Source of the DNA: Rhizobium sp. C4
Lineage (GTDB): Bacteria > Pseudomonadota > Alphaproteobacteria > Rhizobiales > Rhizobiaceae
Length of the DNA stretch: 64,000 nucleotides
Direction: 5' to 3'
NCBI RefSeq assembly: GCF_021026315.1
Contig: NZ_JAJNCX010000007.1
Location: 186,001-250,000, forward strand
Made by a program: the position numbers and the translations under genes. Positions 18,686 to 27,997 of the stretch are shown here, piece after piece (position 1 is the stretch's first letter; the number at the start of each line of letters is the position of its first letter). The notes under the pieces were generated by a model. The model was not told where the DNA came from. It saw only the letters and a list, made by a program, of their open reading frames with translations, and made no database searches.

Positions 18686-19831
18686 ATGACTATCACATCA
18701 TTCAAACTCGGGCTGGTGGCGGCATTCGCCGCTGTTCTCGGGGCAAGTTCTGCGCTTGCCGGCGGCTTTTCGCGCGGCGATGCAAATACGGATATTCTGT
18801 TCCAGCCTGGAACAGCTAATATCAACGCTGGCTTCATCTTTGTGTCGCCGCAGGTTTCCTATGATACGATCAAGGGCGCAAATTCCAGCGACCAGCGTTT
18901 TACCGGCGACTACTGGATTCCGAATCTGGCTGTAGGAGCCCGCTTTGCCGACCCTCTTGGCTGTGCTCTCACCTACACGCAGCCGTTTGGCGGTAGCACA
19001 AATTACGGCGCAGCGGCTAAGGCCGCTCAAGGAATCAATAATACAACGTCAAAAGAGTTCGTTTCGAACGAATATGGGTTGACCTGTGACGTTCGTCTGG
19101 ACGCAGGGAAGGGACGTTTTCATCTCTTAGGTGGCGTTTTCCTTCAGGACTTCACATATACAGCGGCCACAAGCTTCGGAACGCTGAAATTGAATGACAG
19201 TGGCGCGTTCGGTTATAGGATCGGTGCTGCCTACGAGATCCCTGAGTATGCGCTTCGGGCGTCGGTTTTGTACAGATCTGAAGTCAAACAAACTACGGGA
19301 GGAACGTTCACCCCCACGCCGCTCGGAGTGGGTGCCCTCGGCGCTCTCGGTGTCACGGGCGTGACTGCCGCCACGGGTTCGGGAACGCTTCCTCAGTCAG
19401 TGAAAGTTTCTCTTCAAAGCGGCGTTGCTCCGGGTTGGCTGGTGTACGGTTCAGTGACATGGACAAACTGGAGTGTTCTTCAGACTTTGAACTACGGCTT
19501 TGGCGCAGTAAAGCAAACCGACAAATACTATTTCAAGGACGGTTGGACCATACAGGGCGGTGTGGGGCACCAGTTCACAGATGATATCGCCGGAACGGTT
19601 AGTCTTACTTGGGATAAAGGTGTCGGATCGACTGCGTTTATTTCCACGGATACGTGGACTATTGGGACCGGTGCCGAAGTCAAGCTTGGGCCGGGAAAGC
19701 TGCAGGTCGGCGCAGGTGCGACCTATATCACTGGCGGCAGTCAAACCGCTGCCGGTGGAGCGAGCTTTGACGCGACGACAAAGGGCTCTTGGGCCTATTC
19801 TCTCGGCGCAGGCTACAAAGTCAGTTTCTGA
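18686..19831 (+). CDS. FadL-like outer-membrane protein (OmpP1/TodX family)
   Basis: A 381-residue secreted protein: signal peptide ending SSALA, then GGFSRGDANTDILFQPGTAN, the typical N-terminal hatch region of long-chain fatty acid transporters, then alternating amphipathic strands ending YSLGAGYKVSF, with a terminal Phe suited to BAM recognition. FadL proteins let hydrophobic molecules cross the outer membrane. The ATG at 18686 follows GGGAGG. By eye its third-codon positions are less GC-rich than neighbours, and it separates ftsH from glmM, which adjoin in many relatives. Acquisition or a relaxed codon use of a surface protein are both possible. Confidence 0.8.
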   Translation: MTITSFKLGLVAAFAAVLGASSALAGGFSRGDANTDILFQPGTANINAGFIFVSPQVSYDTIKGANSSDQRFTGDYWIPNLAVGARFADPLGCALTYTQPFGGSTNYGAAAKAAQGINNTTSKEFVSNEYGLTCDVRLDAGKGRFHLLGGVFLQDFTYTAATSFGTLKLNDSGAFGYRIGAAYEIPEYALRASVLYRSEVKQTTGGTFTPTPLGVGALGALGVTGVTAATGSGTLPQSVKVSLQSGVAPGWLVYGSVTWTNWSVLQTLNYGFGAVKQTDKYYFKDGWTIQGGVGHQFTDDIAGTVSLTWDKGVGSTAFISTDTWTIGTGAEVKLGPGKLQVGAGATYITGGSQTAAGGASFDATTKGSWAYSLGAGYKVSF

Positions 19832-19852
19832 GCAGATTTGGAATTCATCAGC

Positions 19853-19882
19853 AGGGCCTCGCGGGAAACCGCGGGGCCTTGT
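19853..19882 (+). terminator. Terminator after the FadL-like gene
   Basis: Arms AGGGCCTCGCGG (19853-19864) and CCGCGGGGCCTT (19869-19880) pair through most of their length around a GAAA tetraloop. T content after the stem is low (GTGCTGTTTC), so strength is moderate. Confidence 0.6.
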
Positions 19883-20072
19883 GCTGTTTCATAACAGGAT
19901 GTTTTGGCGCGTTTCCGAATTTGATGAGGCTTTTGCGGCAATCTATGGCAAAGACACTGCAAAAATACGGCCTTCGCCAGCGTGTTCCACTTGCCGGGTC
20001 GCGGAAGGCTGAATAAGGACACGGCGGCAAAGGTCCCTTTAAGGGCTCGAACAATCGGGTGGGCGACACACA

Positions 20073-21425
20073 ATGAAGAAGCGCTATTTCGGCACGGACG
20101 GTATCCGCGGGCAGGCAAACCGTGCCCCGATGACCGCGGACATCGCGATGAAGGTCGGCATGGCTGCTGGCATGGTCTTCCGCAATGGCGGCCATCGCCA
20201 CCGGGTGGTCATCGGCAAGGACACGCGGCTTTCCGGCTACATGCTGGAATACGCAATGGTGGCAGGCTTTGCGGCAGCGGGCGTCGACGCCTTCATTCTC
20301 GGGCCGATCCCGACGCCGGCCGTTGCCATGCTGACGCGCTCTCTGCGTGCCGATGTCGGTGTGATGATCTCGGCCTCCCACAACCCTTATCAGGACAATG
20401 GCATCAAGCTTTTCGGACCGGATGGCTACAAGCTCTCCGACGACATCGAGAAGGAAATCGAGGCCATGCTCGACCAGGATCTGTCGCCGCATTTTGCCGC
20501 GCCGGATGACATCGGCCGCGCCAAGCGTATCGACGGGGTTCATGACCGCTATATCGAGCATGCCAAGCGCACGCTGCCGCGCGATGTGACGCTGAGCGGT
20601 CTGAGGATCGCCATCGACTGTGCCAACGGGGCTGCCTACAAGGTAGCACCCGCGGTTCTTTGGGAACTGGGTGCGGAAGTCGTGACGGTCGGTGTCGATC
20701 CGAACGGCACGAACATCAATCTCAACTGCGGCTCGACCCATCCGGAGGCGCTGGCGCAAAAGGTGCATGAAGTGCGCGCCGATATCGGCATTGCGCTTGA
20801 TGGCGATGCCGACCGCGTCATCATCATCGACGAGAAGGGCAAGGAGATCGACGGCGACCAGCTGATGGCGCTGATCGGCGAGACCTGGGCCAGTGACGGC
20901 CTGCTGCGCGGCGGCGGGATCGTCGCTACCATCATGTCGAACCTCGGCCTCGAGCGTTTTCTGGTCTCGAAGGGCCTCACGCTCGCCCGCACCAAGGTGG
21001 GCGACCGTTACGTCGTCGAGCACATGCGCAATTTCGGCTTCAATGTCGGCGGCGAACAGTCGGGCCACATGGTGCTTTCGGACTTCGGCACGACCGGCGA
21101 TGGTCTTGTCGCGGCGCTGCAGGTGCTGGCCTGCGTGAAGCGCACCGGCAAGACGGTCAGCGAAGTGTGCCGCCGTTTCGAGCCAGTGCCGCAGCTTCTG
21201 AAGAACGTCCGCTATTCCGGCGGTTCGCCGCTGGACAACAAGACGGTCAAGGAGGCAATCGCCGCTGCCGAGTCCGATCTGAAGAAGAACGGGCGTCTCG
21301 TCATTCGTCCCTCGGGCACCGAGCCGCTGATCCGCGTGATGGCGGAAGGTGACGATCGTGGCCAGATCGAGCAGATCGTCAACGACCTGACGGGCGTCAT
21401 TGCCGGGGCTTCCAACGCGGCGTAG
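20073..21425 (+). CDS. glmM: Phosphoglucosamine mutase
   Basis: A 450-residue alpha-D-phosphohexomutase. The phosphoserine loop ISASHNP places the active-site Ser at residue 102, the metal loop is DGDADR near 245, and the C-terminal phosphate loop is [12 protein letters not shown]. GlmM converts glucosamine-6-phosphate to glucosamine-1-phosphate for UDP-GlcNAc, feeding peptidoglycan and lipopolysaccharide. The start [13 protein letters not shown] is canonical. Its usual neighbour ftsH is 1.7 kb upstream across the FadL-like gene. Confidence 0.97.
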   Translation: MKKRYFGTDGIRGQANRAPMTADIAMKVGMAAGMVFRNGGHRHRVVIGKDTRLSGYMLEYAMVAGFAAAGVDAFILGPIPTPAVAMLTRSLRADVGVMISASHNPYQDNGIKLFGPDGYKLSDDIEKEIEAMLDQDLSPHFAAPDDIGRAKRIDGVHDRYIEHAKRTLPRDVTLSGLRIAIDCANGAAYKVAPAVLWELGAEVVTVGVDPNGTNINLNCGSTHPEALAQKVHEVRADIGIALDGDADRVIIIDEKGKEIDGDQLMALIGETWASDGLLRGGGIVATIMSNLGLERFLVSKGLTLARTKVGDRYVVEHMRNFGFNVGGEQSGHMVLSDFGTTGDGLVAALQVLACVKRTGKTVSEVCRRFEPVPQLLKNVRYSGGSPLDNKTVKEAIAAAESDLKKNGRLVIRPSGTEPLIRVMAEGDDRGQIEQIVNDLTGVIAGASNAA

Positions 21426-21522
21426 TTTCCTGGTCCATATTGTTATGTACCATAATCATCATTGACGGTGCGGCGAACCGCATCTAACCTTCCTCCCGTT
21501 CTGTTGGATCTGGGAGGAAACC

Positions 21523-23199
21523 ATGATGGGACGTTTGAAATACGGGCTGCTTGCATCAGCCTGCCTGTTTTTCCTTGAATTTTCCGGTGGGGCGCATGCG
21601 GCTCAGAAGCTTGCCTGCGATGGTCTGACGGGCGAGGCGCTTGGACTGAAGGATGTGAAGATCCTTTCGGCAAGCTCGACGCCGGCAGTCAAAGATAGTC
21701 CGGTTGCGCATTGCCTCGTCAAGGGCGTGACTGCGGAGAGGACGGGGGCCGACGGCAAGCCCTATGCGATCCGTTTCGAGTTCCGGCTGCCTGACGACTG
21801 GAACGGCCGGTTCGTCCACCAGTTCAATGGCGGCAATGACGGTGTCGTCGTTCCTGCAATGGGCCTTCCGGTTGCCGCAAGCACACAGAAAGGTGCGTTG
21901 GCCAGCGGCTTTGCCGTGCTGTCGTCTGACGCCGGGCATGACGGCAAGGCCAATCCCGAGGCGGGGCTTGCCGGCAGCAACATGTTCGGCCTCGATCCCG
22001 AAGCGCGCGAGTTTTACGGCTATAAGGCCGTGGAATTCCTGACACCCGTCGCCAAGGCCTTCATCAAGGCCTATTACGGCGCAGCGCCACAATATTCCTA
22101 TGGCATTGGCTGCTCCAATGGTGGTCGCCACGGGTTTGTCGCCGCCGCGCGCCTCGGCAAGGAATATGACGGTATTCTGGCCGGAGCCCCGGGCTTCGAT
22201 CTGCCGAAGGCCGCCATCCAGCACGCGCTCGATATCCAGCAGTTGCATGCCGTCAACGGCGATGTCCGCAAGGCGCTCACGGTGGACGACCAGCAGATTG
22301 TTGCAAAGCGGATCCTTGCGGCCTGCGACAAGCTGGATGGCCTGGAAGATGGCATCGTCTCCGATACTGCGGCCTGCCAGAAAGCCTTCAAGCCACAGGA
22401 CATGATCTGCCAGCCCGGCCAGAATTCGTCCTGCCTGCCGGCAGAAAAGGTGAAGGCGCTAGAGACCATGCTCGCCGGGCCGAAGAATTCGAAGGGCGAG
22501 CAGCTTTACAGCGACTGGTCCTGGGATCCGGGCATCGGCGGCGGCAACTGGCGTTTCTGGAAGATCGAAAGCCCAATCGCGCCGTGGGATCATATGCCCC
22601 TGATTGCGGTCATGGGGGCAGGGTCGCTGGCGCAGATCTTCACGACCCCGCCGACCAAGGTCGGTGGCGATCCGGCGTCGCTGGAGAAGTTCCTGCTGTC
22701 CTTCGACTTCGACAAGGACGCGTCCAAAATCTTCGCGACCGACGGTGCGTTTGGCAAATCGGCCATGTCCTTCATGACACCGCCGGACGCGGATAACCCC
22801 AAGCTCTCGGACTTCGAGGCTGCCGGCCACAAGATGATCGTCTTCCACGGCGTCGGCGACCCGGTCTTCTCGTTCAACGACACCCGTCACTGGTACGAGC
22901 GGCTCGCGGCCAACTATGGTGGCGATGCCAGCAAGTTTGTCGAGCTCTACCCGGTTCCCGGCATGACGCATTGTGAAGGCGGACCGGCGACCGATCAGTT
23001 CGATCTGTTCGAGAAGCTTGTCGGCTGGGTGGAAAAGGGCCAAAAGCCGGCCGACGTGATCGCCGCGCTGAACCCGAAGAACAAGGACGTGCCGGCCGCA
23101 TGGCCGCAGTTGCGGACGCGCAAGCTCTGCCCCTATCCGCAAGTCGCGCGATATACCGGCGGCAATCCCGAAGAGGCCGCAAGCTTCGCCTGCCAGTAG
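21523..23199 (+). CDS. Secreted tannase/feruloyl esterase-family hydrolase
   Basis: A 558-residue secreted alpha/beta hydrolase. A signal peptide ends near residue 26 (GGAHA-AQ). The nucleophile elbow is GIGCSNGGR with Cys197-Ser198, and the catalytic histidine is in GMTHCEGG; the Cys beside each forms the disulphide typical of this family. An inserted lid with several cysteines lies at about 270-320. Members hydrolyse gallate, ferulate or MHET-type esters; the substrate here cannot be told. Starts at 21523 and 21526 both follow GGGAGG. It is monocistronic, ending in a strong terminator. Confidence 0.85.
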   Translation: MMGRLKYGLLASACLFFLEFSGGAHAAQKLACDGLTGEALGLKDVKILSASSTPAVKDSPVAHCLVKGVTAERTGADGKPYAIRFEFRLPDDWNGRFVHQFNGGNDGVVVPAMGLPVAASTQKGALASGFAVLSSDAGHDGKANPEAGLAGSNMFGLDPEAREFYGYKAVEFLTPVAKAFIKAYYGAAPQYSYGIGCSNGGRHGFVAAARLGKEYDGILAGAPGFDLPKAAIQHALDIQQLHAVNGDVRKALTVDDQQIVAKRILAACDKLDGLEDGIVSDTAACQKAFKPQDMICQPGQNSSCLPAEKVKALETMLAGPKNSKGEQLYSDWSWDPGIGGGNWRFWKIESPIAPWDHMPLIAVMGAGSLAQIFTTPPTKVGGDPASLEKFLLSFDFDKDASKIFATDGAFGKSAMSFMTPPDADNPKLSDFEAAGHKMIVFHGVGDPVFSFNDTRHWYERLAANYGGDASKFVELYPVPGMTHCEGGPATDQFDLFEKLVGWVEKGQKPADVIAALNPKNKDVPAAWPQLRTRKLCPYPQVARYTGGNPEEAASFACQ

Positions 23200-23221
23200 G
23201 CGAAGGCCCTTGCTGAACGGG

Positions 23222-23249
23222 GAGCCGGCTTTGCCGGCTCTCTTTTTTC
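23222..23249 (+). terminator. Terminator after the tannase-family gene
   Basis: Perfect 8-bp GC stem (23222-23229, 23233-23240) with a three-base loop, followed by TCTTTTTTC. Confidence 0.9.
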
Positions 23250-23310
23250 ATAAGCCAATCAAAGCATTTATCATTAACCGTGGGTTTAGTCGCATGGTGA
23301 ATTTTCTTGG

Positions 23311-23326
23311 TTAAGTTCAATTTAAC
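23311..23326 (+). promoter_or_regulatory. Perfect CtrA box upstream of the Omp25-like gene
   Basis: TTAA-GTTCAAT-TTAAC matches the consensus exactly and, with the preceding G, is a full palindrome. It lies 78 bp before the start at 23404. In Brucella, omp25 is a reported CtrA target. Confidence 0.65.
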
Positions 23327-23403
23327 GAATGGGAACTAAAGTCCGGAGCATGGGTCTGACGGCGAAACACGCCGCCGGCGCAACCGAATTTCCGGAGATA
23401 AAA

Positions 23404-24261
23404 ATGAAAAAGCTGATGTGGAGTGCCATTGCTGCGGCGATGCTGGGCGCAAGCGCCCATGCTGCCGATCTTCCCCAACCCGAAGTCATTCAGGCTCCGC
23501 CCGCCGAAGTTCAGGTCGCGTCCGTCAGCGGCTGGTATCTGCGCGGTGATGCGTCCTACAGCATCATGAGAATGCGCGGCGCGCACTATTTCATTACGAA
23601 GGACGCTACCGGCACGGTTGACAACGGCACGTTCGATTCGACGAAGCTCGACAACTCGGCCAGCATTGGCGCCGGTGTCGGTTACCAGTTCAACAACTAT
23701 CTGCGCAGCGACGTGACGCTGGACTATACGTTCCGCACCACGTTCAACGGCTCGACGCAGGGCGGTTGCGGCGTTTCGACGGCCTGCACCTCGCGCGATA
23801 TCGCGCACATGACGATGTTCAGCCTGCTGGCCAACGCCTATGTTGACCTCGGCACCTATGGCAGCGTCACGCCTTACGTCGGCGCCGGCCTCGGTGCGAC
23901 GCATGTCAGCTGGGATGGTGACAACAACACGTCCTGCGCCAACGACGGCTCCGGTTGCGACCCGACCTTCCAGCATGAAGGCCGCGAAAGCTGGCGCTTC
24001 ACCTACGCCCTCATGGCCGGTGCTTCGATCGACGTGACCTGCAACGTCAAGGCTGACCTCGGCTACCGTTATCGCCACGTCAACAGCGGCCCGATGTTCG
24101 GCAGCATCTACTTCTCCGGCTCGCAGGCCAATGTTGGCCCGGGCTTCGACAAGGGCTTCGACATCCACGAAGTTCGTGGCGGTCTGCGCTACCAGTTCGG
24201 CAATGGCGGTTGCGGCGAAGTCGCACAGGTTCCGCCGGCTCCGATGCCGATCTACAAGTAA
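23404..24261 (+). CDS. Omp25/Omp31-like outer-membrane beta-barrel protein
   Basis: A 285-residue secreted protein. The signal peptide ends SAHA-ADLP; mature strands such as GWYLRGDASYSI, SASIGAGVGYQF and EVRGGLRYQF fit small eight-stranded OmpA/opacity-like barrels common in Hyphomicrobiales. Several Cys pairs (GGCGVSTAC, SCANDGSGC) lie in predicted loops. The C-terminus is periplasmic-looking and proline-rich rather than ending in a strand. The ATG at 23404 follows CCGGAG. A CtrA box upstream and a perfect terminator downstream define a single-gene unit. Confidence 0.85.
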   Translation: MKKLMWSAIAAAMLGASAHAADLPQPEVIQAPPAEVQVASVSGWYLRGDASYSIMRMRGAHYFITKDATGTVDNGTFDSTKLDNSASIGAGVGYQFNNYLRSDVTLDYTFRTTFNGSTQGGCGVSTACTSRDIAHMTMFSLLANAYVDLGTYGSVTPYVGAGLGATHVSWDGDNNTSCANDGSGCDPTFQHEGRESWRFTYALMAGASIDVTCNVKADLGYRYRHVNSGPMFGSIYFSGSQANVGPGFDKGFDIHEVRGGLRYQFGNGGCGEVAQVPPAPMPIYK

Positions 24262-24280
24262 GACCTTCGAATTCGATGCT

Positions 24281-24309
24281 GAAAGCCCGCCTTGTGCGGG
24301 CTTTCTTGC
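24281..24309 (+). terminator. Terminator after the Omp25-like gene
   Basis: Perfect 10-bp arms (24281-24290, 24296-24305) with a five-base loop, with the 3' arm ending in TTTC and followed by TTG. Confidence 0.85.
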
Positions 24310-24410
24310 GTCTGGAATCCGGTTTTCCCGATGCGGCAAATATTTTGTCGTTTGCGTCACAGGGGCGCTTGACTGTGAAAGACGATTCCCATATTCCCAG
24401 CGGCGGGACA

Positions 24411-24448
24411 CTCCTCCCCAACGAGGAGCCAACTATCTGGAAGGATAG
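24411..24448 (+). promoter_or_regulatory. serC leader RNA motif
   Basis: Two adjacent hairpins end six bases before the serC start: CTCCTC/GAGGAG (24411-24416 with 24423-24428) and CTATC/GATAG (24433-24437 with 24444-24448). The second displays TGGAAG in its loop, which with the next bases forms the ribosome-binding site. This resembles the serC motif described upstream of serC in alphaproteobacteria, thought to control translation of serine synthesis. The match is from memory and pattern, not a covariance search. Confidence 0.65.
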
Positions 24449-24454
24449 ACTGAT

Positions 24455-25636
24455 ATGGCTGATACCGCCGCAAAACCGGGCGTACGCCCGCAAAACACCC
24501 ATTTCTCTTCTGGCCCTTGCTCGAAGCGCCCCGGTTGGTCGCTCGATGCACTTTCCGATGCTCCCGTCGGCCGTTCGCACCGCGCGAAGGTTGGCAAGGC
24601 GAAGCTGAAAGAGGCCATCGACCTTACCCGCGAAATTCTTGAAGTGCCGGCTGATTACCGCATCGGTATCGTGCCCGCTTCCGACACCGGCGCCGTCGAA
24701 ATGGCGCTCTGGTCGCTGCTGGGCGAACGCCCGGTCGACATGGTCGCCTGGGAAAGCTTTGGCGCCGGCTGGGTGACGGACGTTGTCAAGCAGCTGAAGC
24801 TCAAGGACGCCCGCAAGCTCGAAGCCGCCTATGGCGAGCTGCCGAACCTGGCCGACATCAATTTCGACCACGACGTCGTCTTCACCTGGAACGGCACGAC
24901 CTCGGGCGTTCGCGTTCCGAACGCCGATTTCATCCCGGCTGACCGCAAGGGCCTGACGATCTGCGACGCGACCTCTGCTGCATTTGCGCAGAACCTCGAC
25001 TTCGCCAAGCTCGATGTCGTCACCTTCTCCTGGCAGAAGGTTCTGGGCGGCGAGGGCGGTCATGGCGTGATCATCCTCAGCCCGCGCGCTGTCGAGCGTC
25101 TGACGACCTATGTTCCGGCCTGGCCGCTGCCGAAGATCTTCCGCATGACCTCCGGCGGCAAGCTGATCGAGGGCATCTTCACCGGCGAAACGATCAACAC
25201 GCCGTCCATGATCTGCGTCGAGGACTATATCGATGCGCTGAAGTGGGCGAAGTCGCTCGGCGGCCTCAAGGCGCTGATGGCGCGTGCTGACGCGAACACC
25301 AAGGTCATTGCCGACTTCGTGGCTGCCAACGACTGGATCGCCAATCTCGCCAAGGACCCGGCAACGGCGTCCAACACGTCCGTCTGCCTGACGATTGCCG
25401 ACAAGGACGTTCTGGCGCTCGACGCTGACGCGCAGGCCGCTTTTGCCAAGGGCATCGTGACGCTGCTCGACAAGGAAGGCGTCGCCTATGACATCGGCGC
25501 TTACCGCGATGCGCCGTCCGGCCTTCGCATCTGGGCTGGTGCCACGATCGAGACGGCCGACATGCAGGCCCTGATGCCGTGGCTGACCTGGGCTTATCTG
25601 ACCCAGAAGGCAACGCTCGCCAAGGCTGCTGCCTGA
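24455..25636 (+). CDS. serC: Phosphoserine aminotransferase
   Basis: A 393-residue fold-type I PLP enzyme of the longer alphaproteobacterial SerC branch. The N-terminus [12 protein letters not shown] and the PLP lysine motif [12 protein letters not shown] (Lys195) are clear. It converts 3-phosphohydroxypyruvate and glutamate to phosphoserine and 2-oxoglutarate. Translation is probably governed by the leader at 24411-24448. serA follows 79 bp downstream without a terminator, so the first two steps of serine synthesis form one operon. Confidence 0.95.
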   Translation: MADTAAKPGVRPQNTHFSSGPCSKRPGWSLDALSDAPVGRSHRAKVGKAKLKEAIDLTREILEVPADYRIGIVPASDTGAVEMALWSLLGERPVDMVAWESFGAGWVTDVVKQLKLKDARKLEAAYGELPNLADINFDHDVVFTWNGTTSGVRVPNADFIPADRKGLTICDATSAAFAQNLDFAKLDVVTFSWQKVLGGEGGHGVIILSPRAVERLTTYVPAWPLPKIFRMTSGGKLIEGIFTGETINTPSMICVEDYIDALKWAKSLGGLKALMARADANTKVIADFVAANDWIANLAKDPATASNTSVCLTIADKDVLALDADAQAAFAKGIVTLLDKEGVAYDIGAYRDAPSGLRIWAGATIETADMQALMPWLTWAYLTQKATLAKAAA

Positions 25637-25715
25637 GTTGCTTCTGGCCCTGCCTGACGAAGGCGGGGCCGACATTCCCGAGACAGAATTAGAACCCTTT
25701 TCAGGAGGCCTCACC

Positions 25716-27311
25716 ATGGCACCTCGCGTACTCGTATCTGACGAACTGTCGGAAACCGCCGTCCAGATCTTCCGCGATCGCGGCGTTGAAGTGGATTTCA
25801 TGCCGAAGCTCGGCAAGGACAAGGAAAAGCTCCTCGAGCTCATCCCGCAATATGATGGTCTTGCCATCCGTTCGGCCACCAAGGCGACGGAAAAGCTGAT
25901 CGAAGCCGCGACCAACCTCAAGGTCATCGGCCGCGCCGGCATCGGCGTCGACAACGTTGATATCCCGGCTGCGTCCAAGCGCGGTATCATCGTGATGAAC
26001 ACGCCCTTCGGCAACTCGATCACGACGGCTGAACATGCCATCGCGCTGATGTTTGCGGTTGCCCGCCAGCTGCCCGCAGCCGACACCTCGACGCAGGCCG
26101 GCAAGTGGGAAAAGTCGAAGTTCATGGGTGTCGAAATCACCGGCAAGACGCTCGGCGTCATCGGCGCCGGAAATATTGGCTCCATCGTCTGCGCCCGCGC
26201 CATTGGCCTCAAGATGAACGTCATTGCCTATGACCCCTTCCTGTCGAAGGAGCGCGCGCAGGAAATGGGCGTCGAGAAGGTCGAGCTGGACGAGCTGCTC
26301 GCCCGCGCCGACTTCATCACACTGCATGTGCCGATGACGGACAAGACGCGCGGCATCCTCAACAAGGAAGCGCTCGCCAAGACCAAGCCCGGCGTTCGCA
26401 TCATCAACTGCGCCCGTGGTGGTCTGGTTGACGAGGCAGCGCTTGCCGAAGCAATCAAGGCTGGCCATGTCGCCGGTGCCGGCTTCGACGTGTTCGAGGT
26501 TGAGCCCGCGACCGAAAGCCCGCTCTTCGGTCTCGACAACGTTGTCTGCACGCCGCACCTCGGCGCATCGACCACGGAAGCCCAGGAAAACGTGGCGCTT
26601 CAGGTGGCCGAGCAGATGTCGGACTACCTCGTGAAGGGTGCCGTCTCCAACGCCATCAACATGCCGTCGATCACGGCGGAAGAAGCCCCGATCCTCAAGC
26701 CTTTCATCCGGCTTGCCGATTGCCTCGGCGCCTTCGTCGGTCAGGTCACCGAAGGTCCGATCAAGGAAATCGAGATCCTGTTCGATGGCGTCACCGCCAC
26801 GATGAACACCAGGGCGCTGACGAGCGCGCTGCTGGCCGGTCTCATCCGTCCGCAGGTTTCCGACGTGAACATGGTTTCGGCACCGATCATGATCAAGGAA
26901 AAGGGCATCATCGTTTCCGAGGTCAAGCGCGACAAGACGGGCGTCTATGACGGCTATATCAAGCTGACGGTGACGACCGAGACGCAGACACGCTCCGTCG
27001 CCGGCACGGTCTTCTCCGACGGCAAGCCGCGCTTCATCCAGATCAAGGGCATCAACATGGACGCCGATGTCGGCGCCAACATGATCTACATCGCCAACAC
27101 CGACGTTCCCGGCATGATTGGCTTCATGGGCACGACGCTCGGCGAGGGCGGCGTGAACATCGCCAACTTCCAGCTCGGCCGCGACAAGCAGGGTGGCGAC
27201 GCCATCGCGCTTCTCTATGTCGACGAAAAGGTGAAGCCGCAAGTTCTGGCCAAGTTGACCGCCCACCCGGCGATCCGCCAGGCCAAGCCCTTGGCGTTCA
27301 ACGTCGATTGA
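25716..27311 (+). CDS. serA: D-3-phosphoglycerate dehydrogenase
   Basis: A 531-residue long-form SerA. It has a substrate-binding domain split around an NAD fold (GVIGAGNIGSIV, about 155), catalytic NCARGGLVDE and CTPHLGASTTEAQ, an intervening domain and a C-terminal ACT domain (about 455-531, NTDVPGMIGFMG) that may sense serine. It oxidises 3-phosphoglycerate to phosphohydroxypyruvate. The ATG at 25716 follows CAGGAGG and fits the family start APRVLVSDELS. A terminator follows. Confidence 0.96.
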   Translation: MAPRVLVSDELSETAVQIFRDRGVEVDFMPKLGKDKEKLLELIPQYDGLAIRSATKATEKLIEAATNLKVIGRAGIGVDNVDIPAASKRGIIVMNTPFGNSITTAEHAIALMFAVARQLPAADTSTQAGKWEKSKFMGVEITGKTLGVIGAGNIGSIVCARAIGLKMNVIAYDPFLSKERAQEMGVEKVELDELLARADFITLHVPMTDKTRGILNKEALAKTKPGVRIINCARGGLVDEAALAEAIKAGHVAGAGFDVFEVEPATESPLFGLDNVVCTPHLGASTTEAQENVALQVAEQMSDYLVKGAVSNAINMPSITAEEAPILKPFIRLADCLGAFVGQVTEGPIKEIEILFDGVTATMNTRALTSALLAGLIRPQVSDVNMVSAPIMIKEKGIIVSEVKRDKTGVYDGYIKLTVTTETQTRSVAGTVFSDGKPRFIQIKGINMDADVGANMIYIANTDVPGMIGFMGTTLGEGGVNIANFQLGRDKQGGDAIALLYVDEKVKPQVLAKLTAHPAIRQAKPLAFNVD

Positions 27312-27338
27312 TCGACCTTGCCTTTGTTGCAGACGTTG

Positions 27339-27366
27339 CCCGGGTGTTTGCACACCCGGGTTTTCT
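27339..27366 (+). terminator. Terminator of the serC-serA operon
   Basis: Perfect 9-bp arms CCCGGGTGT/ACACCCGGG (27339-27347, 27352-27360) with a four-base loop and TTTTCT after the stem. Confidence 0.92.
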
Positions 27367-27616
27367 GTATCTTCAAGCGGGGTTGCGGGTCTGAATATGT
27401 CCCGGTTTTCTACTTGTTAGGTGGTCAATTGAATTACTTTCAGGTCTCAAAAGTTAAATTCTGTTAATTATTTATTTGTTTACATTTATTAATTTACTTG
27501 ACCTTCCGAGCCGGAATTATTTCTTTCTTTTCTGGAACTTATTTTCGACGCGTCCGTTTTCTAGTCGAGCTGTGAAGCGAAAGAATGGTATGTGAGCCCG
27601 TCAGGGAGTGGTGTTT
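27367..27616 (+). other. AT-rich intergenic region before the phytochrome operon
   Basis: Between serA and the receiver gene lie 305 bp. Positions 27415-27540 are strikingly AT-rich for this window, with runs such as TTAATTATTTATTTG and repeated TTAA. No open frame or CtrA box fits (TTAA half-sites are spaced six, not seven). It probably contains the promoter of the light-sensing operon. Confidence 0.5.
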
Positions 27617-27997
27617 ATGAAACTTCTGAAGTCCAGTGTCTTGATCGTGGAAGACGAGCCACTGATCGCGTGGATGCTCGAGGATGTGGTGAGCTCCCTC
27701 GGGCTTGATGTCATAGGGCCGTTTCCGTCGATCAAGCAGGCCTCGTCCTATCTTCAGGATGTCACCCCCGAGATTGCGCTTCTGGACGTGAACCTGATCG
27801 ACGGCGAGATCTATCCTGTTGCGGATCAGCTTGAGGGGCGAAAGGTCCCGCTGATATTTCACACTGCAAATGTAAAAGGCGACGATCTTGCGGTGCGCTA
27901 CGAGGGCGCGCAGGTGATCATGAAGCCGTCCGACCCGCAGCGTCTGCGACAGGCTATCGACGCTGCCCGCGATGCGTCCGCTGGGATGCCTGCATAA
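27617..27997 (+). CDS. Single-domain response regulator
   Basis: A 126-residue CheY-like receiver with no output domain. Acidic residues in VEDEP (Glu12, Asp13), phospho-acceptor Asp57 in IALLDVNL, a Thr in FHTAN and a Lys in MKPSD are all present. I chose the ATG at 27617, nine bases after CAGGGAG; GTGs at 27608 and 27611 are less likely. The next gene starts directly after the stop codon, so it belongs to the heme oxygenase/phytochrome unit. It could be a phosphate target or sink for the HWE kinase. Confidence 0.85.
   Translation: MKLLKSSVLIVEDEPLIAWMLEDVVSSLGLDVIGPFPSIKQASSYLQDVTPEIALLDVNLIDGEIYPVADQLEGRKVPLIFHTANVKGDDLAVRYEGAQVIMKPSDPQRLRQAIDAARDASAGMPA

Noticed and set aside
25701-27353. 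A 550-residue minus-strand frame opposite serA
   Set aside because: Shadow frame; serA is complete with NAD and ACT domains.
27449-27466. TTAA...TTAA before the phytochrome operon as a CtrA site
   Set aside because: Spacing is six and the right half lacks the final C; the AT-rich stretch explains the match.
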